Shown: positions 7,757-16,130 of the stretch, one piece after another
How positions within the stretch are numbered: the stretch's first letter is position 1
Layout: every line of letters begins with the position of its first letter
Source: Bacteroidota bacterium
GTDB taxonomy: Bacteria > Bacteroidota > Bacteroidia > Bacteroidales > JAADJA01
Direction: 5' to 3'
Length of the DNA: 64,000 nt
NCBI GenBank assembly: GCA_020444515.1
Contig: JAHLKX010000001.1
Coordinates: 248,001-312,000, forward strand
Notes under the pieces: model-generated
What the model was told of the DNA's origin: nothing
What the model saw: the letters and a program-made list of their open reading frames with translations, nothing else
The model's database searches: none
Program-made: the position numbers and the translations under genes

Positions 7757-7834
7757 TTTCGTCCCTATGGGACTTACTTCGATTTTTATTGGTTTACTAT
7801 AACTATTTTGTCCCTGCCGGAACATTATTAATTT
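7757..7834. repeat. Partial REP-like repeat unit
   Basis: Contains GTCCCTATGGGAC (7761-7773), an ACTATAACTAT element and a GTCCCTGCCGGAAC half-hairpin, matching the first third of the units at 5632-6440. It lies in the 242-base gap between ssnA and the YgjV-like gene. The rest of that gap shows no gene. Confidence 0.75.
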
Positions 7835-7872
7835 TACAGATTTAATCCTATATGAATCTAATAAAGAAAGCA

Positions 7873-9141
7873 TTAATCCAATTTACCCCAAAGCTTGTTA
7901 CCCATTTCCCTGCTATTCTCTAATATTTCATTTTCATCCATCTTAGTCAATTTTTTTTCTCTGACGATTAATACTCCGTTGGATATTACATGTTGCACAT
8001 GCTTCGATTCCAATCCGTAAACAAAATGTCCAATGAAATTATCCGCATTAAAATTCGTTGGTGTCGGGTAATCTAGCACCACGAGGTTGTTTTCGCCATC
8101 ACCATTGATCCCGTTCTGATAGGTGTAATTATGAATGTTCCTGAACCGCGCATACAATTTATCGGGTGATGTTTTATCAATTCGCAGGCAATTGAAATAA
8201 GTCGATTTGGCGGCCCGCAGCATATCGCTGTGCATACCGTCGGTGCCGAGCATGATGTTATCGCCCAATCTCGCCGAACTAAACTGCCCGACGTTGTTGT
8301 TTAAATTTGATTCCGTATTTACCGCAATCCACGATTCTGCATTTTTGAGGATATTCCGCTCTTCATCATTCAGATGGATGCAATGCACCAGGATGGACTT
8401 TGGAAGATCGGTCACCCCGAATTTCTTGAGTCGATTAATCACCCGGTATCCGTATTTCTCAATGCTGTCCTTCTGATCGATGCGATCTTCTGCCACGTGA
8501 ATGTGAATACCCGAATTGTGCTTTTCTGCCAGATCAACCGCCGACTTCAGGGTTTTATCATTGATGGTGAATGACGCATGCAATCCCATCAAACACTGGT
8601 GATTTTTTAAATAAGAATGGGTTTCTTCCAGACCGGCTTTGGTAACTTTTTCGCCATCCCGGTCCGAGATCTCATAACACAACAAATGCGAAACGCCCAC
8701 TTTTTCAAAGGTCTGGGCAATGGTTTCCAACGAATCTTCAACAGCAAATGGTGAAGCATGGTGATCAATTACAAAAGTCACCCCATTCTTTGCACATTCC
8801 ATGGCGGTGAACAATGCGCTGGCTTTAATCATTTCCAAGTCGAGGGCTTTGTCGAGCCGCCACCAGACATATTGAAGTTTTTCATGGAAGTTTTGGGGTA
8901 TATGCGGAGGAGCTGGCATGCCTCTCGACAATGTGGAATAAACATGGTGATGGCCATTGCCAAATGCTTTGGTCACATATTTTCCGTAGCAATCCACAAT
9001 TTCGACATTGGATTCATCCGCTTCACCCGGATAATACAATTTGATTTTTCCATTATTTCCTTCCTGGACAAGGATGTCGGCTTCGGTGAAACTGAGGGTT
9101 TTCCAGTCGATGTAGGTGGCGTTTTTTAATAAGAGGTTCAT
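7873..9141 (-). CDS. ssnA: SsnA-like aminohydrolase (amidohydrolase superfamily)
   Basis: A 422-residue metal-dependent deaminase/chlorohydrolase-type protein. Motifs seen are GHHHVYSTLSRGMPAPP near residue 59 (metal His pair and the SsnA-typical continuation), FVIDHHASP near 123, HIHVAEDRID near 215, LVHCIHL near 252 and LGTDGMHSD near 297. SsnA is consistently found with YgfK, YgeY, YgeW and XdhD; it is likely to deaminate or hydrolyse a purine-ring intermediate, guanine-deaminase-like. The exact reaction is unproven. It begins 15 bases after the Se-type xanthine dehydrogenase on the same strand, so the two are almost certainly co-transcribed. Confidence 0.87.
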   Translation of the reverse strand: MNLLLKNATYIDWKTLSFTEADILVQEGNNGKIKLYYPGEADESNVEIVDCYGKYVTKAFGNGHHHVYSTLSRGMPAPPHIPQNFHEKLQYVWWRLDKALDLEMIKASALFTAMECAKNGVTFVIDHHASPFAVEDSLETIAQTFEKVGVSHLLCYEISDRDGEKVTKAGLEETHSYLKNHQCLMGLHASFTINDKTLKSAVDLAEKHNSGIHIHVAEDRIDQKDSIEKYGYRVINRLKKFGVTDLPKSILVHCIHLNDEERNILKNAESWIAVNTESNLNNNVGQFSSARLGDNIMLGTDGMHSDMLRAAKSTYFNCLRIDKTSPDKLYARFRNIHNYTYQNGINGDGENNLVVLDYPTPTNFNADNFIGHFVYGLESKHVQHVISNGVLIVREKKLTKMDENEILENSREMGNKLWGKLD

Positions 9142-9156
9142 TGTATGGATATTTGG

Positions 9157-11709
9157 TTATTTCTTTCTTTTCATCGGAAGTTTGAAACGACGAATTCCAT
9201 CAAATTGCGTCAACGCATTGGCCACAGCCGCAGCCGTCGGCACCAGCCCGATCTCCCCGATTCCCTTGGCACCGTAGGGCCCCACCGGATCTTTCTCCTC
9301 GATGCCGATCACTTCCACTTCAGGCATTTCTTTAGCGCGCAGGATGCCGATGCCGTTGAATTTATAGCTCACCGGCTTTCCGTCTTTCATGGGCAGATCC
9401 TCTGTTAAAGCGTAGCCCAGTCCCATGTGAACCGCCCCTTGTATTTGCCCTTCGAACAGCATCTTGTTCATGATCTTCCCACCATCGTGGGCGGCGATTA
9501 CTTTTTTGATCCGTCCGTCATCATCGAGGATCACCACTTGCGTGGCATAGCCGTAGGAAAAATGGATCACCGGCTTTTTCGTATCCGAACCAGGTTTGGA
9601 AGTCCAGTTGCACAGGAATTTGCCTTTGTAGGTTTGTCCGGTTAATTGTTTCAGGGATTTTGATTTTAAATCCGAAGCCAGTGATTTGGACGCATCCCGA
9701 ATGGCATTGCCAACGAGGGCGGTGGCACGCGAACTGGTGGTCATTCCTGTGGGAATTCCTGCGGCTGTATCCACGATCACGTCGATTTTTTCAGGAGCGA
9801 TACGGGTTTCCTGGTGCAACGTCTGGATGGCCATGTTGTGCACACCCTGTCCCATCTCCGACCAGCCATGGTGGATGACCACTTTATCTTCAGAAACGAT
9901 CTCGATCTTTACTTTGCTGTCATCAACCATGCCGTTGCCGACACCGGTATTTTTCAATCCACAGGCAATGCCGGCGAATCTGGCTTTCTGGAATTGCTCT
10001 TTCACTGCCAACAACGTCTGTTTTAAACCCACGCCCTGTAACTCCTGTCCTGTGGCAGTTTTGGCGCCGTTCTCCAGGGCATTGTCGAAACGGATCTGCC
10101 ATCGGTCGAATCCACCCTGATTGCAAATCTCATCGATGCAACTTTCAATGGCAAACACCACCTGTGGTACCCCGAATCCGCGCATGGCGCCGGAAGGGAT
10201 ATTATTAGTGTAGATCGTATGCGCTTCAATGTCAACATTGGGAACCGTGTAGGCCCCGGTTGCATGGCCCACCACACGTTCCATCACTTTTGTCCCGACA
10301 CTGGCATAAGCGCCGGTGTCACCATAAGCTTTTAAGGTGAGGGCGGTGAATTTGCCGCTTTCATTGCAGGCTAATTCCATCTCCATCCGCACCGGGTGAC
10401 GCTTGGGATGCATACGGATCGACTCTTCCCGGGTCAGGTGGACCTTCACTGGTTTTTGTAAAATGTATGAACACAAAGCAGCATGTCCCTGCACGGTAAG
10501 GTCTTCCTTTCCGCCAAACCCGCCGCCATTCGAAACCTGGATCACATGCACCTTTTCTTCGGGAAGATTAAGAAAAGCGGCAATCTGCCTACGATCCACG
10601 TAAACACCCTGTCCCTGGCTGTACAGTTTGATGCCGCCATTTTCAGGAAGTGCAACGGCTGTTTCTGTTTCCAGAAAAGCATGTTCGATACGTTGCGTTT
10701 CAAAGACTGCTTTATATTTATAGGGGGCTGCTTCAATTTCTTTTTCAGGATTCCCGAATCGGATGCGGGAAGTTTCCAGCACATTGCTTTGTCCGTCATG
10801 AACCTGCGGACTATCCGACCGGATGGCTTCCATCATGTCAGTGACCGGCGTTTCGGTTTTGTACTCGACTTTGATCTTCTCAGCTGCTTTTCTGGCAAGG
10901 GCTTCGGTTTTAGCAACCATCACCGCCAGCACATCACTGATGCAGTTGGTTCGTTCGTCCACATCTACCATCAGTGGCCAGTCTTTGAAGATCAGCCCGG
11001 AATAGCGTTCGCCGGGAATGTCTCTGGCAGTGAAAATTTTGATAACACCTTCCTGATTTTCAGCTTCAGAAAGATCGATTTTTAATATCGTTGCCCGCGG
11101 ATGTTCGCTGAATTTTAAAACACCGTAAAGCATCCCATCGAAATGAAGGTCATTCACAAATGGTCGTTTGCCCAGCGCTGTTTCGATGGATTCGTATTTG
11201 GGCAGCGGATCACCGATCTTTGCCCCTGTCTTTTTCGAATGGAATTCAGGATTTGCAATTCGATTAAACGCCTCTTCAATGGCATCCACGATCTTGACGT
11301 AGCCGGTGCAGCGGCAGAGGTTGGGGGAGATGGCTTTGAAAATTTCTTCCCGGCTCATTGGCTTCGGTTGCTGGAACAGATGCGTTACCCGCATGATCAT
11401 CCCTGGTGAGCAATATCCGCACTGAACGGCTCCTTTTTCCGAAAAAGAATGAACGAGTGTTTCCCGCACATTTTCCGGTATGTCCTCCATTGTGGTGACT
11501 TCAGTGCCTTCCACTTTCCGCATGGTTGTGGTGCAGGCCAGCCTGGGTTTTCCATTGATCTCCACCGTGCAGGCACCACAGGTTCCCTGTCCTGAGCAGC
11601 CGTCTTTCACGGAGGTGACCTTTACCACCAGGCGCAGATAGTCGAGCAGGCTGGTTTCTGCCGGGCCGGGGTATTGTTTTTTTTGTCCGTTTAAAGTAAA
11701 ATTGATCAT
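9157..11709 (-). CDS. xdhD: Selenium-dependent xanthine dehydrogenase (XdhD type), fused 2Fe-2S and molybdopterin domains
   Basis: An 850-residue molybdenum hydroxylase that lacks a FAD domain. Residues 1-80 are a plant-type 2Fe-2S ferredoxin with C38, C44 and C47 (C-x5-C-x2-C, one residue longer than the usual first gap). Residues 95-160 form the second 2Fe-2S domain (CGYCSPGM, CRCTGYVK). From about 175 onward is the Mo-binding region with GGGFGGKED, MRGFGVPQ, GWSEMGQGVH and the catalytic-Glu segment GIGEIGLVPT near residue 822. This architecture fits the Se-dependent xanthine dehydrogenases of purine-fermenting anaerobes, where Se is a labile non-Sec ligand. Electrons must go to a separate flavoprotein; YgfK in this cluster is a candidate. 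It precedes ssnA in the operon. Confidence 0.88.
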   Translation of the reverse strand: MINFTLNGQKKQYPGPAETSLLDYLRLVVKVTSVKDGCSGQGTCGACTVEINGKPRLACTTTMRKVEGTEVTTMEDIPENVRETLVHSFSEKGAVQCGYCSPGMIMRVTHLFQQPKPMSREEIFKAISPNLCRCTGYVKIVDAIEEAFNRIANPEFHSKKTGAKIGDPLPKYESIETALGKRPFVNDLHFDGMLYGVLKFSEHPRATILKIDLSEAENQEGVIKIFTARDIPGERYSGLIFKDWPLMVDVDERTNCISDVLAVMVAKTEALARKAAEKIKVEYKTETPVTDMMEAIRSDSPQVHDGQSNVLETSRIRFGNPEKEIEAAPYKYKAVFETQRIEHAFLETETAVALPENGGIKLYSQGQGVYVDRRQIAAFLNLPEEKVHVIQVSNGGGFGGKEDLTVQGHAALCSYILQKPVKVHLTREESIRMHPKRHPVRMEMELACNESGKFTALTLKAYGDTGAYASVGTKVMERVVGHATGAYTVPNVDIEAHTIYTNNIPSGAMRGFGVPQVVFAIESCIDEICNQGGFDRWQIRFDNALENGAKTATGQELQGVGLKQTLLAVKEQFQKARFAGIACGLKNTGVGNGMVDDSKVKIEIVSEDKVVIHHGWSEMGQGVHNMAIQTLHQETRIAPEKIDVIVDTAAGIPTGMTTSSRATALVGNAIRDASKSLASDLKSKSLKQLTGQTYKGKFLCNWTSKPGSDTKKPVIHFSYGYATQVVILDDDGRIKKVIAAHDGGKIMNKMLFEGQIQGAVHMGLGYALTEDLPMKDGKPVSYKFNGIGILRAKEMPEVEVIGIEEKDPVGPYGAKGIGEIGLVPTAAAVANALTQFDGIRRFKLPMKRKK

Positions 11710-11719
11710 GATATTATAG

Positions 11720-11798
11720 CACGCGGATGACGCGGATCAAACGGATGATCACAGATTTTATCCGTGTAAATCTGCTAAATCCGTATTATCCGCGTTCC
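11720..11798 (-). repeat. Palindromic interspersed repeat, copy B (79 bp)
   Basis: A complete 79-bp copy that begins CACGCGGATGACGCGG and ends ATCCGCGTTCC on the plus strand. It occupies the space between the xdhD start and the stop of the secreted beta-helix gene. It has the same length as copy C on the other side of that gene, and both are preceded by TTATAG. Confidence 0.88.
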
Positions 11799-11799
11799 T

Positions 11800-13074
11800 T
11801 CATTTGACAACAATTGCTTTTTTAACCAATAATTCATTTCCGCTCACCAATTTATAAAAATAGATCCCTTCCGGTACTTTTTGCCCGGCATCGTTATCGC
11901 CAAACCATTTTACTTCATGTTTCCCTTTTGAAAATGTTTGATTGCTGAGGAGCGTTTTTACCAGGTTTCCTTTTGAATCAATTACGACAAGATTTAGAGT
12001 TGATTTCTCTTTTTTAATTTCAAAGGCTATGGTCGTATGATTTGTAAATGGATTGGGATAATTTTCTTTTAGCGTCAGGAATTTTGTTGTTGTGGGTAAA
12101 ATATTCGTTTCGTCCGTATTTATTCCGGTAAGAAGCGTATCTCCTCTTGGATTGACAACACCGTCAACCATAAAATATTTTTGTTGTATTACGTTTGTTG
12201 ATTTTGTGGAGCATATGCCATCTCCAATTGAATCTATTGGATTGCCCAGTGTAGTATCAGCATAGGTTGACCAAAACCCTAAAAAGCAGTTATCCAAAAA
12301 ACCACCATAAAGTATAACTATATCATAATCGCAAGGGCCTCCAGAAAAACTTTGAACATTACTCATTATATTACATCCATAAATTAATGGCGAAGGGTAG
12401 TTTAAAGTATCCTGAACAAAGCCATATACATTACACCACACTGCAATTCCCCTCATAATTTTCTCGAATGTACAATAACTTATTAGTGGATAACTCAGAC
12501 CTTTAATCCCAACGGCTGAACATCCATACTCCTCAACACCTGTACCCATATATTTGATGGTGCAATGGTCGATAATAGGTGATGAATTTTCACAAAATAT
12601 TGCTGTTTCTTTAAATTCATCAAGATGTGTTCCAGCCCTTAGAGTACAATATTTTAAAATGCTTTCACCGTCAGTGGAAGTGTTATAAAACTCAATTCCA
12701 TTCCACCTATCACCGCTTCCAGGGATAAAAGTTGCCTCCGGGTCCCCAAGGTGAATTCTATTGTCAGGTTCACCTTCTGCAATTAAACATCCATAAATTT
12801 TAATCCCTCGTTTTACTGTATAAGGTATTGCATAACTAAAAAACTTGACCGTTTCCCCCGGTAAAATTTTTAATGTATCATTTTCCAAAATAACTATATC
12901 ACAATCCACTTCATACATTTCATCATTTGTGTTGTAAGATATGTCAGGGCTTAACTGTACGAGGGTATCCATAGTGTAACACACCCCTTCATTGGAGGAG
13001 GTCCAGGCAAAGAGGGAATTCATATTCCATAAAAATGCAAAGCCCAGTATCAGATATTTGAGGTTGTTATGCAT
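11800..13074 (-). CDS. Secreted right-handed beta-helix-like protein with T9SS sorting domain
   Basis: A 424-residue exported protein. The N-terminus is a signal peptide (MHNNLKYLILGFAFLWNMNS to about residue 23). The middle (about 60-310) has short repeating strands with phrases such as SILKYCTLRAG, PIIDHCTIKYMG and PLISYCTFEKI, the pattern of parallel beta-helix surface proteins with few conserved catalytic residues. The last 80 residues are a T9SS type A sorting domain (ENYPNPFTNHTTIAFEI through GIYFYKLVSG, ending KKAIVVK). It has no evident link to purine catabolism and is flanked by repeat copies B and C within 12 bases on both sides, so it looks like inserted cargo within the xdhD-PLP enzyme region. 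Confidence 0.75.
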   Translation of the reverse strand: MHNNLKYLILGFAFLWNMNSLFAWTSSNEGVCYTMDTLVQLSPDISYNTNDEMYEVDCDIVILENDTLKILPGETVKFFSYAIPYTVKRGIKIYGCLIAEGEPDNRIHLGDPEATFIPGSGDRWNGIEFYNTSTDGESILKYCTLRAGTHLDEFKETAIFCENSSPIIDHCTIKYMGTGVEEYGCSAVGIKGLSYPLISYCTFEKIMRGIAVWCNVYGFVQDTLNYPSPLIYGCNIMSNVQSFSGGPCDYDIVILYGGFLDNCFLGFWSTYADTTLGNPIDSIGDGICSTKSTNVIQQKYFMVDGVVNPRGDTLLTGINTDETNILPTTTKFLTLKENYPNPFTNHTTIAFEIKKEKSTLNLVVIDSKGNLVKTLLSNQTFSKGKHEVKWFGDNDAGQKVPEGIYFYKLVSGNELLVKKAIVVK

Positions 13075-13085
13075 ATTATTTATAG

Positions 13086-13164
13086 CACGCGGATGACGCG
13101 GATTGCGCTGATTTTTGCGGATTTAATCTGTGTCTATCCGCTTAATCCGCGTCATCCGCGTTCC
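13086..13164 (-). repeat. Palindromic interspersed repeat, copy C (79 bp)
   Basis: A complete copy in the same orientation as copy B, starting CACGCGGATGACGCGG and ending ATCCGCGTTCC. Its right end overlaps the last seven codons of the threonine-synthase-like gene and provides its stop. Confidence 0.88.
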
Positions 13165-14398
13165 ATCCAATTAGTTTCTTTAATTCATCCATCCCCGGTT
13201 CAATCGCTTCCGGTATCTGCAACTTTTTCTCCAACGACTTTATATCCTTCAAGCCACTACCCGTCAGCAATACCACATTTTTCGAACCTTCGGGGATTTT
13301 ATTTGACTTTTTATATTTCAACAATCCTGCAAACGCAGCCACCGCCGCCGGTTCAGCAAAAAGTCCAGTTGTTGAGGCCAGTTTTTTGGAGGCCTTCAAA
13401 ATCTCCTCATCTGAAACGGTGATCCATTCGCCTTTGTATTTTTTCAAAAAATCCCGGGCCATATAAAAGTTCCTCGGATAATCCACCGAAATGGAATCAG
13501 CCACGGTTTGACTTGGTTTTGCGTGAAATACTTCATTGTCCAGGTTCCTCACCAAATTATCACTTCCGCTAGCCTGGACTGCCACGATGGTCGGTATGTG
13601 ATCGATCATGCCCAATTTCAATAAATCTTCAAAACCTTTGTAAACCCCGGAGATGATCACGCCATCGCCCACAGGCACAAAAATCCGGTCGGGCACAGAT
13701 TCTTCCAGTTGATCGAACAATTCAAACGAAACGGTCTTTTTCCCTTCGATCGTCAATGGGTTGAACGCCGTGTTGCGATTGTACCAGCCGAATTCCGCTG
13801 TAGCTTTCACACTCAAATCAAATGCATCATCGTAGGTTTCTTTCACCGGGACAATGGTCGCACCGTACATGATAATCTGCGTCAGCTTGGCAATGGGCGC
13901 CGATGCCGGAACCATCACAATAGCTTTTTGTCCCTGCGCCGCACAGATTCCGGCCAGTGAAGATCCGGCATTTCCGGTGGAAGCGGTAACAATCGTATCA
14001 ATCCCCTTTTCTTTGGCAAAAGCCGAAACAATGGCTGAAGCACGGTCCTTAAAAGAAAAAGTCGGATTTTGAGAGTCGTCTTTCAGGTAAAGATCGAAAT
14101 CAAGCGATTCACTTCCGACCCTTTTAAAATGGTATAATGGCGTGTCTCCAATCCTGAGATTGGGAAGGCTTTTTAAATCATGGATCGGAAGCAGGTCAAG
14201 CCAACGGTTTTGTTTGAGTTGGCTGAATGTTATTCCTTTTTGTTTGAGTGAATCGTAATCGTACAAGGTTTTTAGGATGCCTTTGGGAGGGAGGGCATTT
14301 GGGAAATTTTTGGAACAATCAGGGCACAGGTAAAGAATTTTATTTGCGTTCAGCTTCTTGCCGCATTTTGTGCACTCGTATGTATATTTATTTCCCAT
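13142..14398 (-). CDS. Threonine synthase-like PLP enzyme (fold type II)
   Basis: A 418-residue PLP enzyme with an N-terminal zinc-ribbon (CTKCGKK and CPDC, residues 9-29), the PLP lysine in PTFSFKDRAS near residue 118, the phosphate-binding ASTGNAGSSLAG near 140 and a late LLTGSGLKD near 390. All are threonine synthase family features. In this cluster it may instead act on a diaminopropionate- or serine-type product of purine breakdown, because no diaminopropionate ammonia-lyase (YgeX) is recognised; housekeeping threonine synthesis is the alternative. Its final residues NADDAD and stop come from repeat copy C, read in a different frame from the GTQMTRI tail of the dihydropyrimidinase-like protein. 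Confidence 0.8.
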   Translation of the reverse strand: MGNKYTYECTKCGKKLNANKILYLCPDCSKNFPNALPPKGILKTLYDYDSLKQKGITFSQLKQNRWLDLLPIHDLKSLPNLRIGDTPLYHFKRVGSESLDFDLYLKDDSQNPTFSFKDRASAIVSAFAKEKGIDTIVTASTGNAGSSLAGICAAQGQKAIVMVPASAPIAKLTQIIMYGATIVPVKETYDDAFDLSVKATAEFGWYNRNTAFNPLTIEGKKTVSFELFDQLEESVPDRIFVPVGDGVIISGVYKGFEDLLKLGMIDHIPTIVAVQASGSDNLVRNLDNEVFHAKPSQTVADSISVDYPRNFYMARDFLKKYKGEWITVSDEEILKASKKLASTTGLFAEPAAVAAFAGLLKYKKSNKIPEGSKNVVLLTGSGLKDIKSLEKKLQIPEAIEPGMDELKKLIGWNADDAD

Positions 14399-14483
14399 TC
14401 GTAACTTGTAAATTTAGGCCGAAATTTTAAAAATTAGTATAAAAATTATCAATAAAAAAGATCCAAATGCCGATCCCCGATCA

Positions 14484-14603
14484 GGTCACCCTGAGGGGTC
14501 CGCCAACAGGCGGATGTCTCGAAGGGTAGACCGGGTTCGAAAAAAGACATAATTTTCAATGGCCACCCCACACACTTCGAGGCTTCGCACCTCAGTGTGA
14601 CCC
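14484..14603. repeat. Palindromic intergenic element in the gap between the two PLP genes
   Basis: The 246-base gap between the threonine synthase-like gene and the next PLP gene holds an imperfect palindrome. GGTCACCCTGAG at 14484 pairs with CTCAGTGTGACC near 14591, and CTCGAAGGGT near 14519 pairs with ACACTTCGAG near 14572. The left side has its own CCGCC-aaca-GGCGG hairpin. No ORF is supported here. Its sequence is unrelated to the 79-bp family. Confidence 0.6.
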
Positions 14604-14644
14604 ACCGCTTTTAGCGCATCGTAAATTAGATTCATTGGTAATTT

Positions 14645-16114
14645 TTATTCATACTCCTTCAAAACCCCTGTCCGCTCATTGAATTCCATGATCTTCTCAT
14701 CCCACGCATCGGCCTTTGCGAATTGGGACTTCCAGTAATTGTCGTCATACCACTGAGCATTGAGCTCATCCACGGTTTTGCCCTGCTGTTCGATCCAGGT
14801 GAAATATTTAAGGTTATGCATCCGCCGCTTTTCGTAATAGGTCATTTCGATCATGTGATCGGTTTTCAATCCGAGCAGGTCGCGCTGGAATATCACTTCC
14901 GCTTTTTGCGTACTTAGTTTTCCGTGTTCCTCTTTCTCCTCAAGCAACCGTGACTGATACATCTCCATCGAATCGGTGGCCACGGTGAAGAGGGTGTCAT
15001 GCTCATTCATCTCGAAATATTTGGCCAGTTTGATGGTTCCCATCAGGTTGGCGATGGATGAAATGCCGAGATAGCGTAGTTTTTTTACCAGTTCAGGATC
15101 GAGCCCGAGTTCATCGGTGAGGAAATCCTTTCCTGCCTGATCATTGAAAAGTCGCATTATTTGAATATTCGGCTCATCATCGATTCCGGCCACCAAATCC
15201 ATGTTTTTGATGTTATGGATCCAGGGTACATGTTTGTCGCCAATGCCTTCGATGCGGTGAGCACCGTAACCGTTATAGAGCAGGGTGGGGCATTGCAGCG
15301 CCTCCCCGGCACAGACTTTCATCGCAGGATGTTTTTCTCGAATATAATCAGCGCAACCCAATGTGCCTGCAGAGCCCTGAGTTAAAAACATTCCACTGAA
15401 TCGACTTTCAGGTGATCTGATAGCGTTAAAAACCTCTTCCATGGCCGGACCGGTTACCGCATAATGCCATAGCGCATTGCCGATCTCCTCAAACTGGTTC
15501 AGGTTGACAATCTCATCGCCGCGCTCTGCTTTCAGTTCCTTGACTTTATCATAAATTTCCTTGACATTGCTTTCGCTACCCGGAGTTGCAAAAATTTCAG
15601 CGCCCACTTTTTTCAGCCAGTCGAATCGCTCTTTTGACATTCCTTCGGGTAAAACAGCAATGGATTCACAACCCAGCAGGTAGGAATCATAGGCTCCTCC
15701 GCGACAATAATTCCCGGTGGAGGGCCAGAGGGCTTTTTGTCTTGTCGGATCGAAGCGGCCGGAAACCAGCTTTTCGACTAGCGGTCCGAAGGTAGCACCT
15801 ACTTTATGGGCACCCGTCGGAAAATATTTCCCGATGAGCATGATGATGCGGGCATCGACGCCGGTCAGCGCTTTGGGCAGTTCGATGTAATTGACCTTCC
15901 CAAATCCGCCTCCAAACTCCACGGGCTCATTCTTCCAGGTGATGCGGAAAAGATTAAGGGAGTTGAGGTCCCACAGCCCTATTTTCTTAAGTTTTGCTTT
16001 GATCTTCTCCGGGATCAGTTCCGGGTTGCGCATCTGTTTGTATGTCGGGATGATGATGTGCCGCTCCCGACAGCGCTGGATGGTGTTTTGTAAAATTTCG
16101 TCTCTATTATTCAT
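14645..16114 (-). CDS. PLP-dependent enzyme, tryptophan-synthase-beta superfamily, of the Se-hydroxylase cluster
   Basis: A 489-residue fold-type-II PLP enzyme. The Schiff-base lysine is in KYFPTGAHKVGATFG near residue 104 and the phosphate loop is WPSTGNYCRGGA near 132. This long form is found next to YgeW, YgeY and YgfK in anaerobes and is generally annotated only as a PLP-dependent beta-subunit-like protein; it probably eliminates ammonia or a carbamoyl group from an amino-acid intermediate. The frame is open upstream to 16231, but those codons translate repeat DNA and the GxxExxY gene in another frame, so ATG at 16114 (MNNRDEIL) is chosen as start. The interrupted repeat copy begins 17 bases upstream of it. 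Confidence 0.8.
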   Translation of the reverse strand: MNNRDEILQNTIQRCRERHIIIPTYKQMRNPELIPEKIKAKLKKIGLWDLNSLNLFRITWKNEPVEFGGGFGKVNYIELPKALTGVDARIIMLIGKYFPTGAHKVGATFGPLVEKLVSGRFDPTRQKALWPSTGNYCRGGAYDSYLLGCESIAVLPEGMSKERFDWLKKVGAEIFATPGSESNVKEIYDKVKELKAERGDEIVNLNQFEEIGNALWHYAVTGPAMEEVFNAIRSPESRFSGMFLTQGSAGTLGCADYIREKHPAMKVCAGEALQCPTLLYNGYGAHRIEGIGDKHVPWIHNIKNMDLVAGIDDEPNIQIMRLFNDQAGKDFLTDELGLDPELVKKLRYLGISSIANLMGTIKLAKYFEMNEHDTLFTVATDSMEMYQSRLLEEKEEHGKLSTQKAEVIFQRDLLGLKTDHMIEMTYYEKRRMHNLKYFTWIEQQGKTVDELNAQWYDDNYWKSQFAKADAWDEKIMEFNERTGVLKEYE

Positions 16115-16130
16115 ATACTTTTTATTTGAA

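Noticed and set aside
13069..13422. 117-residue plus-strand ORF across repeat copy C
   Set aside because: It runs antisense to the threonine-synthase-like gene and begins within the repeat; no protein family is recognised.
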